Assembly: GCF_916858655.1 (NCBI RefSeq)
Contig: NZ_CAKASL010000001.1
Coordinates: 1,116,001 to 1,180,000 of the forward strand
Origin: Aeromicrobium sp. Leaf350
Lineage (GTDB): Bacteria; Actinomycetota; Actinomycetes; Propionibacteriales; Nocardioidaceae
Direction: 5' to 3'
Length of the DNA: 64,000 bases
Made by a program: the position numbers and the translations under genes. This document shows, piece after piece, positions 1 through 8,083 of the stretch (within the stretch, counting starts at the first letter, position 1; the number at the start of each line of letters is the position of its first letter). The notes beneath the pieces were generated by a model that was not told where the DNA came from, did not search any database, and saw only the letters and a program-made list of their open reading frames with translations.

Positions 1-2
1 CC

Positions 3-809
3 CTACCCGTGCGTGACCAGGTGCTGCTCGATCAGGTCGCTCACGGCACCCGGCCGCTCGATCGTGCTGGAGTGCCCCGCCCCGGGGATCACCACGAGCC
101 GCGCGCCCGGGATGGCCGCCGCGATCACCTCGGCCTTCATGACCGGGGTCGCGACGTCGTGCTCACCCGTGGCCACGAGGGTCGGCGCCGTGATCGACCC
201 GATCTCGGCCAGGATCGGGTCGCGGTCGGTCACCCCGTAGATCGCCTGCTGCATGCCCGACCGGGTGACCTTCCTGAGCTGACTCATCCACTCCTCGATC
301 AGCGCCCGCTCGGCCGGCTCGTCGCCGTAGCCGGGCGCGAACATGATCGGCTCGACCTTCTTCGCGACGACACCCATGCCGAAGAGCCGGTAGACCCGGG
401 CGAGCAGCCGGTACCGCGAGACCTTGTCGGGGTCCTCCGGGCCGGCACTCGTGTCGAGCAGCGTGAGCGACAGGACCTTCTCGGGGTGCCGCGCCGCGAG
501 CCGCATGCCCACGAACCCGCCCATCGACAGCCCGACGTAGTGCACCGCGTCGAGCCCGAGGGCGTCGAGCACCCCGAGCAGGTCGTCGGTCAGCGTGTCC
601 ATGTCGTACCCGCCCGAGACGGCGGGCGGGCTCTGCCCCTGCCCACGCCAGTCGACCGTGACACAGCGGTACCGCCCCTGCAGTGCCTCCACCTGCGCGG
701 CGAACATCCACCCGCTGAACAGCAGGCCGTGGCCGAAGACGACGGCGGGTCCGTCGCCGCCGGAGTCGGTGACGTGGATGCGGGTCCCGTTAGCGTCGAT
801 GAGAGGCAT
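3..809 (-). CDS. alpha/beta-fold hydrolase
   Basis: A complete 268-residue alpha/beta hydrolase. The oxyanion-hole region FGHGLLFSG lies near residues 25-33, the nucleophile elbow GLSMGG near residues 93-98 (Ser), and a late GAGHSS supplies the likely catalytic His near residue 248. The substrate cannot be read from sequence; such proteins include esterases, lactonases and haloperoxidase-like enzymes of the cytosol. It is divergent from the TetR-MMPL pair with an 87-base gap holding a TetR-like dyad, so it may belong to the same regulon (inference). The start is ATG at 809; the stop is at the window edge, so the downstream neighbour is unseen. Confidence 0.85.
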   Translation of the reverse strand: MPLIDANGTRIHVTDSGGDGPAVVFGHGLLFSGWMFAAQVEALQGRYRCVTVDWRGQGQSPPAVSGGYDMDTLTDDLLGVLDALGLDAVHYVGLSMGGFVGMRLAARHPEKVLSLTLLDTSAGPEDPDKVSRYRLLARVYRLFGMGVVAKKVEPIMFAPGYGDEPAERALIEEWMSQLRKVTRSGMQQAIYGVTDRDPILAEIGSITAPTLVATGEHDVATPVMKAEVIAAAIPGARLVVIPGAGHSSTIERPGAVSDLIEQHLVTHG

Positions 810-859
810 GAGGTGCAGCGTGTCGTCTGGGTCACACGATGTCCATAGTCCGTCCGGTC

Positions 860-889
860 TTGACGTGGTTTGTGAGTCATCACTAACTT
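860..889 (+). promoter_or_regulatory. promoter of the TetR-MMPL operon
   Basis: TTGACG at 860-865 and TAACTT at 884-889 are separated by 18 bases. A start point 7-8 bases on would fall at or next to the ATG at 897, giving a leaderless message. The -10 element overlaps the dyad at 872-887. Confidence 0.5.
872..887. promoter_or_regulatory. candidate TetR operator
   Basis: GTGAGTCATCACTAAC is a 16-base imperfect palindrome of the form GTnAGTnATnACTnAC, symmetric at 12 of 16 positions. It overlaps the -10 region of the downstream tetR gene and lies between divergent genes, as expected for an autoregulatory TetR site. The link to this particular regulator is inference. Confidence 0.5.
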
Positions 890-896
890 GTCGAGC

Positions 897-1430
897 ATGT
901 CACCTCGCATGAGCGCCGACGACCGCCGAGAGGCGATCCTGCAGGCCGCGATCCTCGAGTACGGCCGATCCGGCATGCACGCGACCTCGACCGAGGTCAT
1001 CGCGGAGCGCGCGGGCATCAGCCAGCCCTACCTCTTCCGCCTCTTCGGCACGAAGGCCGAGCTCATCACCGCCGCGATCGAGTACCACACCGACGGCATC
1101 CGGACCCTGTTCCGCGAGGCCGTGGAGCAGCGCTCCGAGGGCACCAGCCCCCTGGTGGCGATGGGCACGGCCTACCTCGCCCTCCTGGAGCAGGACCCGA
1201 ACGACCTCCGCTGCCAGCTGCACACGTGGGCCGCGGCGTCCGACCCGGACATCAAGGAGGTCGCGCAGCGCACGTACCGCGCGATCTGGGCCGACGTGGC
1301 CGAGCTCAGCGGCGCGTCGCCCGACGAGGTCCGGCGGTTCATGTCCTACGGCATGCTCATGACGATCCTCGGCGCCCTCGACCTCCCCGACCTGTACGGC
1401 AACCCGCTCGAGACCCTCGAGGAGTTCTGA
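897..1430 (+). CDS. TetR/AcrR family transcriptional regulator
   Basis: The N-terminal helix-turn-helix is typical of TetR: RREAILQAAILEYG, then TEVIAERAGISQPYLFRLF near residues 31-49. The helical C-terminal ligand domain has no recognisable ligand signature. ATG 897 is preferred over TTG 888 because a -10 element (TAACTT) ends seven bases upstream, which suits a leaderless start; ATG 909 is the other option. The stop codon overlaps the start of the MMPL exporter gene (ATGA), so the two are co-translated, and the regulator most likely controls that exporter through the dyad at 872-887. Confidence 0.85.
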   Translation: MSPRMSADDRREAILQAAILEYGRSGMHATSTEVIAERAGISQPYLFRLFGTKAELITAAIEYHTDGIRTLFREAVEQRSEGTSPLVAMGTAYLALLEQDPNDLRCQLHTWAAASDPDIKEVAQRTYRAIWADVAELSGASPDEVRRFMSYGMLMTILGALDLPDLYGNPLETLEEF

Positions 1431-3529
1431 TGATCGACGCACTCGCACGCCTCGCCACCACCCGACCGTGGCGCGTGCTCGCCGTGACCGGCGTCTTCGT
1501 CGTGGTGGCCGCCGTGGTCGGCGGTCCCGTGACCGGCCTGCTCAACAGCGACACCGACTCGTTCTCCGACACCAGCTCGGACAGCTCGGTCGCGCTCGAC
1601 CGTGTCGCCGAGGCCAGCGGCCTGGACGCCACCCCCTCCGTCGTGGTGCTCGTCGACACCGACGACACCGACGCGCAGGCGGCGCTCCTGGAGGTCCTGG
1701 ACCGCGACGAGGCCGTGGGGCAGGTGGCCGGTGGAACCGAGGCAGGGCCGCCGTTCGTCTCCGACGACGGCGAGCGCACCTTCTACGCCGTCACCTACGC
1801 CGCCGAGGCCGACGGCGACCTCGCCACCGAGCACCTGCGGGACGAGCTGGCCCGCATCGACGGGGCCACCGTCGGCGGTGCCGCGGTCGCGTTCCAGCAG
1901 GTCAACGACCAGGTCGAGCACGACCTGGTCACCGCCGAGCTCCTCGCGTTCCCCCTCCTGTTCGTGGCCGCCCTGCTCGTGTTCCGGTCGGCCGTCGCGG
2001 CGCTGCTGCCGCTGCTGGTCGGCGGGCTGACGATCATCGGCTCGATGCTCGTGCTGCGCGGCGTCAACGAGGGCCTGGAGATGTCGGTCTTCGCCCTGAA
2101 CCTCATCACCGGCCTCGGTCTCGGCCTGGCGATCGACTACTCGTTGTTCATGGTCTCCCGGTTCCGGGAGGAGCTCGTGCGGGTCGGACCAGGGGCCGAG
2201 GCCGTGCGACGCACCGTCGCCACGGCCGGCCGGACGGTGTTCTACTCCGCCGTCACGATCGCCGGGGCCGGCCTGTCCCTGCTCGTCTTCCCGCTGCGCT
2301 TCCTGTACTCCATGGGGGTCGGCGTGGTCCTGGTCGCCCTGATGGCAGCCGCCGTCAGCCTCGTCGTCCTGCCCGCGATCTTCGCCGTGCTCCAGCTCCG
2401 AGTGAACGCCCTCGCCCCCGCGCGCTGGAAGCGGGCCGGCGAGGCCGAGGCGGACCCGGACCACCGCGGGTTCTGGTACTGCCTCTCCCAGTTCGTCATG
2501 CGCTTCCGGGTCGCGACCGCCGTCGTCGCCACCGTCGTCCTGCTGGGCGTCGGAGCCCCGTTCCTGAACGTCAGCTTCACGGGGGTCGACTCGGGCGTGC
2601 TCCCCGAGAGCGCCTCCGCACGGGTCGTCGACGACACGCTCCGCACCGAGTTCACCGACGCCGACTCCTCACCGGTCCTGGTCGCCGTCACGGCCGAGGA
2701 GGGTGAGGGCGCGCAGGTCGAGTCGTGGGCGCGCCAGCTCGAGGGGCTCGACGGCGTCGCGTCGGTCGTGCCGCCGCGCTACCTCGGCGACGACCTGTGG
2801 CAGCTCGACGTGCTCACCACCGGCGCGCCCCTCGACCAGCAGAGCAAGGCGCTCGTCGACGACATCCGTGCGCTCGACGCGCCCGGCGAGGTACTGGTGG
2901 GCGGCACCGCAGCCGACCACGTCGACCAGCTCGCGACGATCGCCGACCGCATCCCGTTGGCCCTGCTGATCCTCGGGCTGCTGACGTTCGTGACGCTGTT
3001 CCTGATGACCGGCTCGGTCGTCCTGCCCGTCAAGGCGCTGCTGATGAACCTGCTGACCGTGAGCGCCACGTTCGGCCTGCTCGTGATGATCTTCCAGTGG
3101 GGCCACCTGGAGGACCTGCTGGGCTTCACCAGCGTCGGAGCGCTGAACTCGACCCAGCCGGTCCTGATCTTCGCGCTCGTCTTCGGGCTCTCGACCGACT
3201 ACGCGGTCTTCCTCCTCACGCGCATCAAGGAGGCCCGCGACGCGGGCGCCAGCGACCGGGAGGCCGTCGCGCTCGGCCTGCAGCGCACCGGGCGCATCGT
3301 CACGGCAGCCGCCGTGCTGTTCGCGATCGCCCTCGGGGCCTTCGCCACCAGCGAGGTCGTGTTCATCAAGCAGCTCGGGGTGGGCGTCGCGGCTGCGGTG
3401 CTGATCGACGCGACGATCGTGCGGGCCTTCCTCGTGCCCTCGCTCATGGCGATGCTCGGCAAGGCCAACTGGTGGGCCCCGAGGCCGCTGCGTCGCCTGC
3501 ACGACAAGATCGGCCTGAGCGAGGGCTGA
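1430..3529 (+). CDS. MMPL/RND-type transporter
   Basis: A 699-residue integral membrane protein with the two-fold MMPL layout: one N-terminal helix, a large extracytoplasmic loop, a five-helix block with GLGLGLAIDYSLFMVSRFREE, then a second loop and a second block with FGLSTDYAVFLLTRIKEA. The paired D-Y segments in the central helices are the proton-relay region of the family. Proteins of this size (YdfJ/MmpL-like) export lipids, fatty acids or drugs using the proton motive force. It starts inside the tetR stop codon, so substrate-induced export under TetR control is likely. The actual substrate is unknown. Confidence 0.88.
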   Translation: MIDALARLATTRPWRVLAVTGVFVVVAAVVGGPVTGLLNSDTDSFSDTSSDSSVALDRVAEASGLDATPSVVVLVDTDDTDAQAALLEVLDRDEAVGQVAGGTEAGPPFVSDDGERTFYAVTYAAEADGDLATEHLRDELARIDGATVGGAAVAFQQVNDQVEHDLVTAELLAFPLLFVAALLVFRSAVAALLPLLVGGLTIIGSMLVLRGVNEGLEMSVFALNLITGLGLGLAIDYSLFMVSRFREELVRVGPGAEAVRRTVATAGRTVFYSAVTIAGAGLSLLVFPLRFLYSMGVGVVLVALMAAAVSLVVLPAIFAVLQLRVNALAPARWKRAGEAEADPDHRGFWYCLSQFVMRFRVATAVVATVVLLGVGAPFLNVSFTGVDSGVLPESASARVVDDTLRTEFTDADSSPVLVAVTAEEGEGAQVESWARQLEGLDGVASVVPPRYLGDDLWQLDVLTTGAPLDQQSKALVDDIRALDAPGEVLVGGTAADHVDQLATIADRIPLALLILGLLTFVTLFLMTGSVVLPVKALLMNLLTVSATFGLLVMIFQWGHLEDLLGFTSVGALNSTQPVLIFALVFGLSTDYAVFLLTRIKEARDAGASDREAVALGLQRTGRIVTAAAVLFAIALGAFATSEVVFIKQLGVGVAAAVLIDATIVRAFLVPSLMAMLGKANWWAPRPLRRLHDKIGLSEG

Positions 3530-3536
3530 AACCACC

Positions 3537-3595
3537 AGATGTGTGGACTTCCGCCCCACTCCTCGCGGAAAAAAGGGGCGGAAGTCCACACATCT
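3537..3595. repeat. long intergenic hairpin, copy 1 of the AGATGTG family
   Basis: Perfect 21-base arms at 3537-3557 and 3575-3595 flank a 17-base loop. The left arm begins AGATGTGTGGACTTCC and the right ends CCACACATCT. The hairpin sits between the convergent MMPL and opuC-type genes, eight bases after the MMPL stop, so it could act as a two-way terminator, though there is no clear T-run. Arm length, loop size and terminal AGATGTG match the copies at 16336 and 62151, while the inner arm sequence differs. Confidence 0.85.
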
Positions 3596-3620
3596 CGGTG
3601 GCCCAGCTCAGAGGCTCAGC

Positions 3621-4541
3621 TCAGAGGAAGCCCTTGTCGGTCAGCCACTGCTTGGCCAGGTCCTTGGGCGCGGTCTTGTCCGGACCCTGGTTCTGCGCGT
3701 TGAGGTCCAGCAGGTCCTCGGTCGTCAGCTCCGCGGAGACCTTGTTGAGGATCTCCTTGACCTCGTCGGTCGCCTTGTCGGAGTTGATGAGCGGGATGAT
3801 GTTCTGCGCCGCGATGAGGTTCTCGGGGTCCTCGAGCGTCACCAGGTCGTTCTCGACGATCGACGGCGTCGTCGAGTAGATGTCGGCGACGTCGATGTCA
3901 CCCGACAGCAGCGACTGCAGGGTCTCGGGACCGCCGCCGTCCGGGATCGAGACGAACTCGATGCCCGTGAGTCCGTAGACCGACTCCAGCCCCGGGATGC
4001 CGTAGTCGCGCTCGGCGAACTCCGGGTTGGCGCCGAGCGAGAAGCCGGGCACCTTGGAGAGGTCGGCGATCGTCGTCAGGCCGTTGGCCTCGGCGAACTC
4101 CGGGGTGACGTTGAGCGAGTCCTTGTCCTCGGCCGGCGCCGGGTCCAGGACCTCGTAGCCGTCGGGGGCCGCATCGGCGAGCGCCGTGACGATCTCGTCG
4201 GGTCCGGTGGCCGTGGCCTCCGGGTCGAGGTAGGACAGCAGGTTGCCGCTGTACTCGGGCACGAGGTCGAGCTCGCCGTTGGTCAGCGCGGGGATGTACG
4301 TCTCGCGCGGGCCGGAGCCGGTCTTGCTCTCGACCTTGATGCCCTCGGCGTCGAGCGCCTGGACGTAGATCTCGGCGATGATCTGGGCCTCGGGGAAGCT
4401 CGCGGAACCGACGACGATCGTGTCGGACGCGGCGGCCTCGCCCTCGGTGGGGTCACCGCCACAGGCGGCGAGACCGAGGCCGAGCACCGAGACGGCGGCG
4501 AGAGCCGTGATCCGTCGCAAGGGGGTACGGGAACGGGACAT
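3621..4541 (-). CDS. glycine betaine/choline-type ABC transporter substrate-binding lipoprotein
   Basis: A 306-residue lipoprotein of the OpuCC/OsmF family. The signal peptide ends in the lipobox LAAC with acylated Cys27. The mature part opens with IVVGSASFPEAQIIAEIY and carries GELDLVPEYSGN, the typical ligand-pocket stretch for quaternary amines. It is the last gene of an operon with an ATPase and two permeases; its start lies 24 bases after the preceding permease stop. It would capture betaine, choline or a related osmolyte outside the membrane. Ligand choice within the family cannot be fixed by eye. Confidence 0.88.
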   Translation of the reverse strand: MSRSRTPLRRITALAAVSVLGLGLAACGGDPTEGEAAASDTIVVGSASFPEAQIIAEIYVQALDAEGIKVESKTGSGPRETYIPALTNGELDLVPEYSGNLLSYLDPEATATGPDEIVTALADAAPDGYEVLDPAPAEDKDSLNVTPEFAEANGLTTIADLSKVPGFSLGANPEFAERDYGIPGLESVYGLTGIEFVSIPDGGGPETLQSLLSGDIDVADIYSTTPSIVENDLVTLEDPENLIAAQNIIPLINSDKATDEVKEILNKVSAELTTEDLLDLNAQNQGPDKTAPKDLAKQWLTDKGFL

Positions 4542-4565
4542 GGTGGTTCCTTCTTCTTCTCTCGG

Positions 4566-5243
4566 TCAGACGCGATCGGGGGTCGAGACGCGTCGGCGTG
4601 TGGTGAGTCGTTGGACGACCGCGAACAGCAGGTCGACGACGAGGGCCAGCACGATCACGATGACCGCACCTCCCACGACGCGCGGGTAGTCGCCGACGGC
4701 GAGCCCGCCGAGCAGGTAGACGCCCAGCCCGCCCGGGCCCGGCACCTGCGGCGCGATCGTCGCGGTGGCGATGACCTGCAGCGTCGCCGATCGGAAGCCA
4801 CCGACGAGCAGGGGGAACGCCAGCGGCACCTCGACCCGCCAGAGCACCTGCCAGTGGGTCATGCCGACGGCTCGGGCGGCGTCGACCGTGGCCGGGTCGA
4901 CGGACTCGAGACCGGCGTACGCCCCCGCGAGCAGCGGCGGGATGGCCAGCAGCACGAGCGCGACGAGCGTGGCGGTCAGGTTGATGCCGGTGTTGAGCGA
5001 GACGAGGGTCAGCACGCCGAGCGTCGGCAGCGCGCGCAGCGCCCCGGTCGAGGCGACCGCCAACCCACGGAACCGACCGGTATGGCCGATGTAGAGACCG
5101 AGCGGGATCGCGATGACCGCGGCGATCGCGATCGTGAGACCCGTGTACTGCAGGTGCTCGAGGGTGCGGTGCGGGATGCCGGCGTCCCCGCTCCAGTTCG
5201 CGGAGTCGGTGAGCCAGTCCCAGGAGTCCGAGGCGACGCTCAT
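4566..5243 (-). CDS. OpuC-type ABC transporter permease
   Basis: A 225-residue inner-membrane permease of the ProW/OpuCB-CD family. After about 40 soluble residues come membrane helices starting at TGLTIAIAAVIAIPLG. The coupling-helix region TVDAARAVGMTHWQVLWRVE contacts the ATPase. ATG 5243 is chosen because it overlaps the stop of the upstream permease (ATGA), the usual coupled arrangement; the open frame upstream of it is only the other permease's opposite reading. It forms the channel with the product of 5240-5899. Confidence 0.87.
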   Translation of the reverse strand: MSVASDSWDWLTDSANWSGDAGIPHRTLEHLQYTGLTIAIAAVIAIPLGLYIGHTGRFRGLAVASTGALRALPTLGVLTLVSLNTGINLTATLVALVLLAIPPLLAGAYAGLESVDPATVDAARAVGMTHWQVLWRVEVPLAFPLLVGGFRSATLQVIATATIAPQVPGPGGLGVYLLGGLAVGDYPRVVGGAVIVIVLALVVDLLFAVVQRLTTRRRVSTPDRV

Positions 5244-5899
5244 GCGACCCCTCCCCGCACACGACGGGCACCCGCGGACCACGGCAGCAGCGCCCGGCCG
5301 GCGATCACGAGGAGGAGGTCGAGCACCAGGGCCAGGGCCACGACGAGCACGATGCCCGTGAGGATCTCGGCGGTGTTGCCGGTGAACACGCCCTCGGTGA
5401 ACAGCCGGCCGAGGTTGTCGACGCCGGCGAGCGCCCCGACGCTGACCAGGCTCACGGTGCTGACCGACACGACCCGCAGGCCCGCGAGCAGCACGGGCCC
5501 CGCGAGCGGCAGCTCGACCCGCAGGGCGAGCCCCGCCGCACCGAAGCCGCTGGCGCGGGCGGAGTCGAGCACCGCCGGCGACACCGATGCGAAGCCGTCC
5601 GACGCGAAGCGGGCCATGACGGCCACGGCGTACACCGTCAGGGCGATGACGATGTTGAGCGGATCGAGGAAGCCGGTGCCGATCACGCCCGGGAGGATCA
5701 GGATGAACGCGAGCGACGGAATCGTGTAGAGCACGTTGCCGACGCTCAGCACCACGCCCCGGACCGCCGGCACGCGGTTGGCCCACCACCCGATCGGCAG
5801 CGCGAGCAGGAAGCCCAGGACCGTCGGGACGATGCTGAGCCACACGTGGCTCGCGAGGTACCCGAGGATCAGGTCGGTGTTGTTGCCGATCCACCTCAT
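5240..5899 (-). CDS. OpuC-type ABC transporter permease
   Basis: A 219-residue permease, the partner of the next gene. The first helix follows the start directly (GYLASHVWLSIVPTVLGFLLALPIG), and the family coupling motif appears as LDSARASGFGAAGLALRVELP. ATG 5899 sits ten bases after the ATPase stop, whereas the longer reading frame upstream would run into the ATPase gene. It is one of the two membrane subunits of the compatible-solute importer; which one corresponds to OpuCB or OpuCD cannot be told. Confidence 0.87.
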   Translation of the reverse strand: MRWIGNNTDLILGYLASHVWLSIVPTVLGFLLALPIGWWANRVPAVRGVVLSVGNVLYTIPSLAFILILPGVIGTGFLDPLNIVIALTVYAVAVMARFASDGFASVSPAVLDSARASGFGAAGLALRVELPLAGPVLLAGLRVVSVSTVSLVSVGALAGVDNLGRLFTEGVFTGNTAEILTGIVLVVALALVLDLLLVIAGRALLPWSAGARRVRGGVA

Positions 5900-5909
5900 G
5901 CCGACAGGC

Positions 5910-6722
5910 TCATCCCTTGAGCACGCCGGTGGCGCGGCCCTGGGCGTCGACCACGACCTGCACGCCGTCGCGCTCCTCGACGTGCAGCTCGCGACCGCCC
6001 TTGTCCAGGCCGACGAAGCTGCGCACGAAGTCGTTCGCGGGCGCCGCCAGGATGTCGGCCGGCGTGCCGACCTGGGCCCGCTGGCCACCCTTGGCGAGGA
6101 TCACGACCTGGTCACCGAGCAGGAACGCCTCGTCGATGTCGTGGGTCACGAACACGATGGTCTTGCCGAGCTCACGCTGGAGGCGCAGCAGCTCGGCCTG
6201 CAGCTCGTCGCGCACGATCGGGTCGACCGCGCCGAACGGCTCGTCCATCAGCAGGATGTTGGGGTCGGTCACGAGCGCACGCGCCACGCCCACGCGCTGC
6301 TGCTGACCGCCCGAGAGCTGGTGCGGGTAACGGTCGGCCAACGCCGTGTCGAGCCCGACGGTCTCCATGAGCTCGAGCGAACGACGTCGCGTCTCGGCAC
6401 GACTGACGCCCTGCAGGCGCAGCACGGTACCGACGTTGTCGAGGACCGAGCGGTGCGGCAGGAGCCCGGAGGCCTGCATGACGTAGCCGATGCTGCGGCG
6501 CAGCTCGACGGGGTTGCGCGACGCGACGTCGACGTCGTCGATCAGCACCTGGCCGCTGGTGGGCTCCACCATGCGGTTGACCATGCGCAGCAGCGTCGTC
6601 TTGCCGCAGCCGGAGGACCCGACGAACACCGTCGTGGTGTGCGACGGGATCACCAGGTCGAAGTCCGCGACGGCCGCGTTGCCGCCGGAGAAGGTCTTGC
6701 CGACGGATCGGTACTCGATCAT
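5910..6722 (-). CDS. ABC transporter ATP-binding protein, glycine betaine/choline type
   Basis: A 270-residue ATPase. The Walker A motif GSSGCGKT lies at residues 35-42, the signature LSGGQ at 136-140 and Walker B LLMDEP at 157-162, followed by the switch His in VTHDIDE. The short C-terminal extension (to GVLKG) is smaller than the paired CBS domains of OpuAA/ProV, so ionic-strength sensing through two CBS domains is unlikely. It is the first gene of the four-gene importer operon. ATG 6722 is the only start that gives the normal N-terminus MIEYRSVGKTF. Confidence 0.9.
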   Translation of the reverse strand: MIEYRSVGKTFSGGNAAVADFDLVIPSHTTTVFVGSSGCGKTTLLRMVNRMVEPTSGQVLIDDVDVASRNPVELRRSIGYVMQASGLLPHRSVLDNVGTVLRLQGVSRAETRRRSLELMETVGLDTALADRYPHQLSGGQQQRVGVARALVTDPNILLMDEPFGAVDPIVRDELQAELLRLQRELGKTIVFVTHDIDEAFLLGDQVVILAKGGQRAQVGTPADILAAPANDFVRSFVGLDKGGRELHVEERDGVQVVVDAQGRATGVLKG

Positions 6723-6747
6723 GCAGGCCTCACAGACGCCGGTGGGG

Positions 6748-6763
6748 CGAACCCACGGGTTCG
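6748..6763. promoter_or_regulatory. palindrome in the leader of the importer operon
   Basis: CGAACCCACGGGTTCG has 7-base perfect arms around AC. It lies between the predicted start point and the ATPase ATG. It could be an operator or an RNA hairpin; its function is unknown. Confidence 0.4.
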
Positions 6764-6775
6764 ACGGTCCCGGAC

Positions 6776-6804
6776 ATTCTGTGGTCGCCGGACCACGCTG
6801 GCAA
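6776..6804 (-). promoter_or_regulatory. promoter of the importer operon, with dyad in the spacer
   Basis: Read on the minus strand: TTGCCA (6804-6799), a 17-base spacer, then CAGAAT (6781-6776). The spacer and edge hold GTGGTCGCCGGACCAC (6781-6796), a perfect 6-base dyad around four bases. A repressor bound there would block the promoter. The same dyad could also form a weak terminator after the rhodanese gene. Confidence 0.45.
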
Positions 6805-6813
6805 CTGGAAGAC

Positions 6814-7230
6814 TCACGCCCGGACGACCTGCTCGATCGGGGTGGCGCCCGGCACGACGGGCAGGCCCGCGTCGCGCCAGCCGTACAGACCACCCTCGAG
6901 GTCACCCGCGCGGAGGCCGAGGGACGTGAGCGCGGCCGCGGCGAGCGACGACGTGTAGCCCTCCGTGCAGAGCACGATCCACTGCTGGTCGTGAGCCGCC
7001 TGCGGCAGCGCCGCACCCGACTCGGGGTGCAGGCGCCACTCCAGGTGGTTGCGCTCCACGATCAACGAGCCCGGGACCTCGCCGTCGTCCTCGCGCTGCC
7101 AGGCCGGCCGGATGTCGACCAGGAGCGCGCCGTCGGCGACGAGCCGCGCCGCCTCGGCCGGCGTGTAGCGGCTGATCGAGCTGCGGGCGTGCTCCAGGAG
7201 CGCGTCGACGGACTCGAACGGGCCGCTCAC
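6814..7230 (-). CDS. rhodanese-like domain protein
   Basis: A single 138-residue rhodanese domain. The active-site loop CTEGYTSS carries the sulfane-accepting Cys near residue 88, and LLVDIRPAWQRE matches the conserved N-terminal VDVR region. GTG 7230 overlaps the stop of the cysteine dioxygenase gene (GTGA), so the two are translated together. The pairing suggests sulfur transfer or persulfide handling during cysteine catabolism. Single-domain rhodaneses often act on persulfides or thiosulfate; which applies here is not visible. Confidence 0.82.
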   Translation of the reverse strand: MSGPFESVDALLEHARSSISRYTPAEAARLVADGALLVDIRPAWQREDDGEVPGSLIVERNHLEWRLHPESGAALPQAAHDQQWIVLCTEGYTSSLAAAALTSLGLRAGDLEGGLYGWRDAGLPVVPGATPIEQVVRA

Positions 7231-7748
7231 GAGGCGTGCCGCTGGGTGACGGCGGCCGGCGCGGGTGCCTCCGGGTCGTCGGTCCAGGCGGACGCCAGCT
7301 TGACGAGCTGGCCGTTCTCGGCGTCGTAGTAGTTCATCTGCGACAGCGGCGGCGAGTAGGCGTGCACGCTGACCGCGGTGCGCGACTCGACGTTGCGCAC
7401 GTCGTGCACGTAGTGCTCGCCGAACACGACGGTGTCGCCCGAGGTGCGGGAGGTCTCGCGCAGCTCCTGGGCGCCCGGGGTCCAGACGGCCTCGCTGAGC
7501 TCGCCCTCGACCACGGTGTACGCACCCGACGAACCGCCGTGGTCGTGCAGCTGCGTGCCCTGGTCGGTCGTCCAGCTGATGAGCCACACGTCGACGTTGT
7601 CGTCGCGGCGCAGGCGCACGTGCCAGCGGTCGTCGGAGTCCGCGTGCACCTCGTGACAGCCGCGACGCACCTCGTCGGCGACCTCCTGGGTGAGGTCGAC
7701 CAGCTCGGCGAGGCTGAGAGCGGGTGCGGTGACGCGGCGGACGGACAT
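7227..7748 (-). CDS. cysteine dioxygenase family protein (cupin)
   Basis: A 173-residue cupin of the cysteine dioxygenase type I family, which oxidises cysteine (or a related thiol such as mercaptopropionate) to the sulfinate using non-haem iron. The iron ligands are visible as H-D-H in QLHDHGGSSGAY near residues 73-82 and the third His in GEHYVHDV. A longer open frame upstream overlaps the tRNA on the other strand and is not coding; ATG 7748 gives the normal length. A -10-like TTCGAT lies six bases before it. It forms an operon with the rhodanese gene. Confidence 0.84.
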   Translation of the reverse strand: MSVRRVTAPALSLAELVDLTQEVADEVRRGCHEVHADSDDRWHVRLRRDDNVDVWLISWTTDQGTQLHDHGGSSGAYTVVEGELSEAVWTPGAQELRETSRTSGDTVVFGEHYVHDVRNVESRTAVSVHAYSPPLSQMNYYDAENGQLVKLASAWTDDPEAPAPAAVTQRHAS

Positions 7749-7853
7749 GGCCCCATCGAAACCTTTTCGCGGCGATCTCGGGGGCCGTCCCGCATCGTGG
7801 GACGGGTGTCCACGTCCACGCCGACGAGGTGCCCCGTTCACGAGGGGGTCGTT

Positions 7854-7883
7854 TTGATCCCGGCCGACCCCATGGGCTAATGT
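7854..7883 (+). promoter_or_regulatory. promoter of tRNA-Asp
   Basis: TTGATC (7854-7859) and TAATGT (7878-7883) with an 18-base spacer lie 27 bases ahead of the tRNA. Confidence 0.5.
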
Positions 7884-7910
7884 TGCCCCCGCGGTTCGCC
7901 GCATGCATGA

Positions 7911-7987
7911 GGCCCCGTGGCGCAGTTGGTTAGCGCGCCGCCCTGTCACGGCGGAGGTCGCGGGTTCGAGTCCCGTCGGGGTCGCCA
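7911..7987 (+). tRNA. tRNA-Asp (GTC)
   Basis: A full cloverleaf is visible. The acceptor strand GGCCCCG pairs with CGGGGTC (one G-U), the anticodon stem CCGCC/GGCGG carries loop CTGTCAC with anticodon GTC at 7945-7947, and the T-arm reads GGTTCGAGTCCCG. Discriminator G is followed by an encoded CCA (7985-7987). Confidence 0.97.
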
Positions 7988-7990
7988 TGA

Positions 7991-8025
7991 ACGACAGCCC
8001 ACACCACCACGGTGTGGGCTGTCGT
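7991..8025 (+). terminator. hairpin terminator after tRNA-Asp
   Basis: A perfect 15-base stem (ACGACAGCCCACACC, loop ACCAC, then its complement) starts three bases after the CCA end. The following CGTCTTCG is only weakly T-rich. Confidence 0.75.
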
Positions 8026-8083
8026 CGTCTTCGCCCCCGTCCGCCGGGCCCTCGTGTCGGTGGGCTCTGGCAGCCTTCTGGAC

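Noticed and set aside
3543..5729. Open frame of 728 codons on the plus strand
   Set aside because: It is antisense to the substrate-binding lipoprotein and permease genes; no family features.
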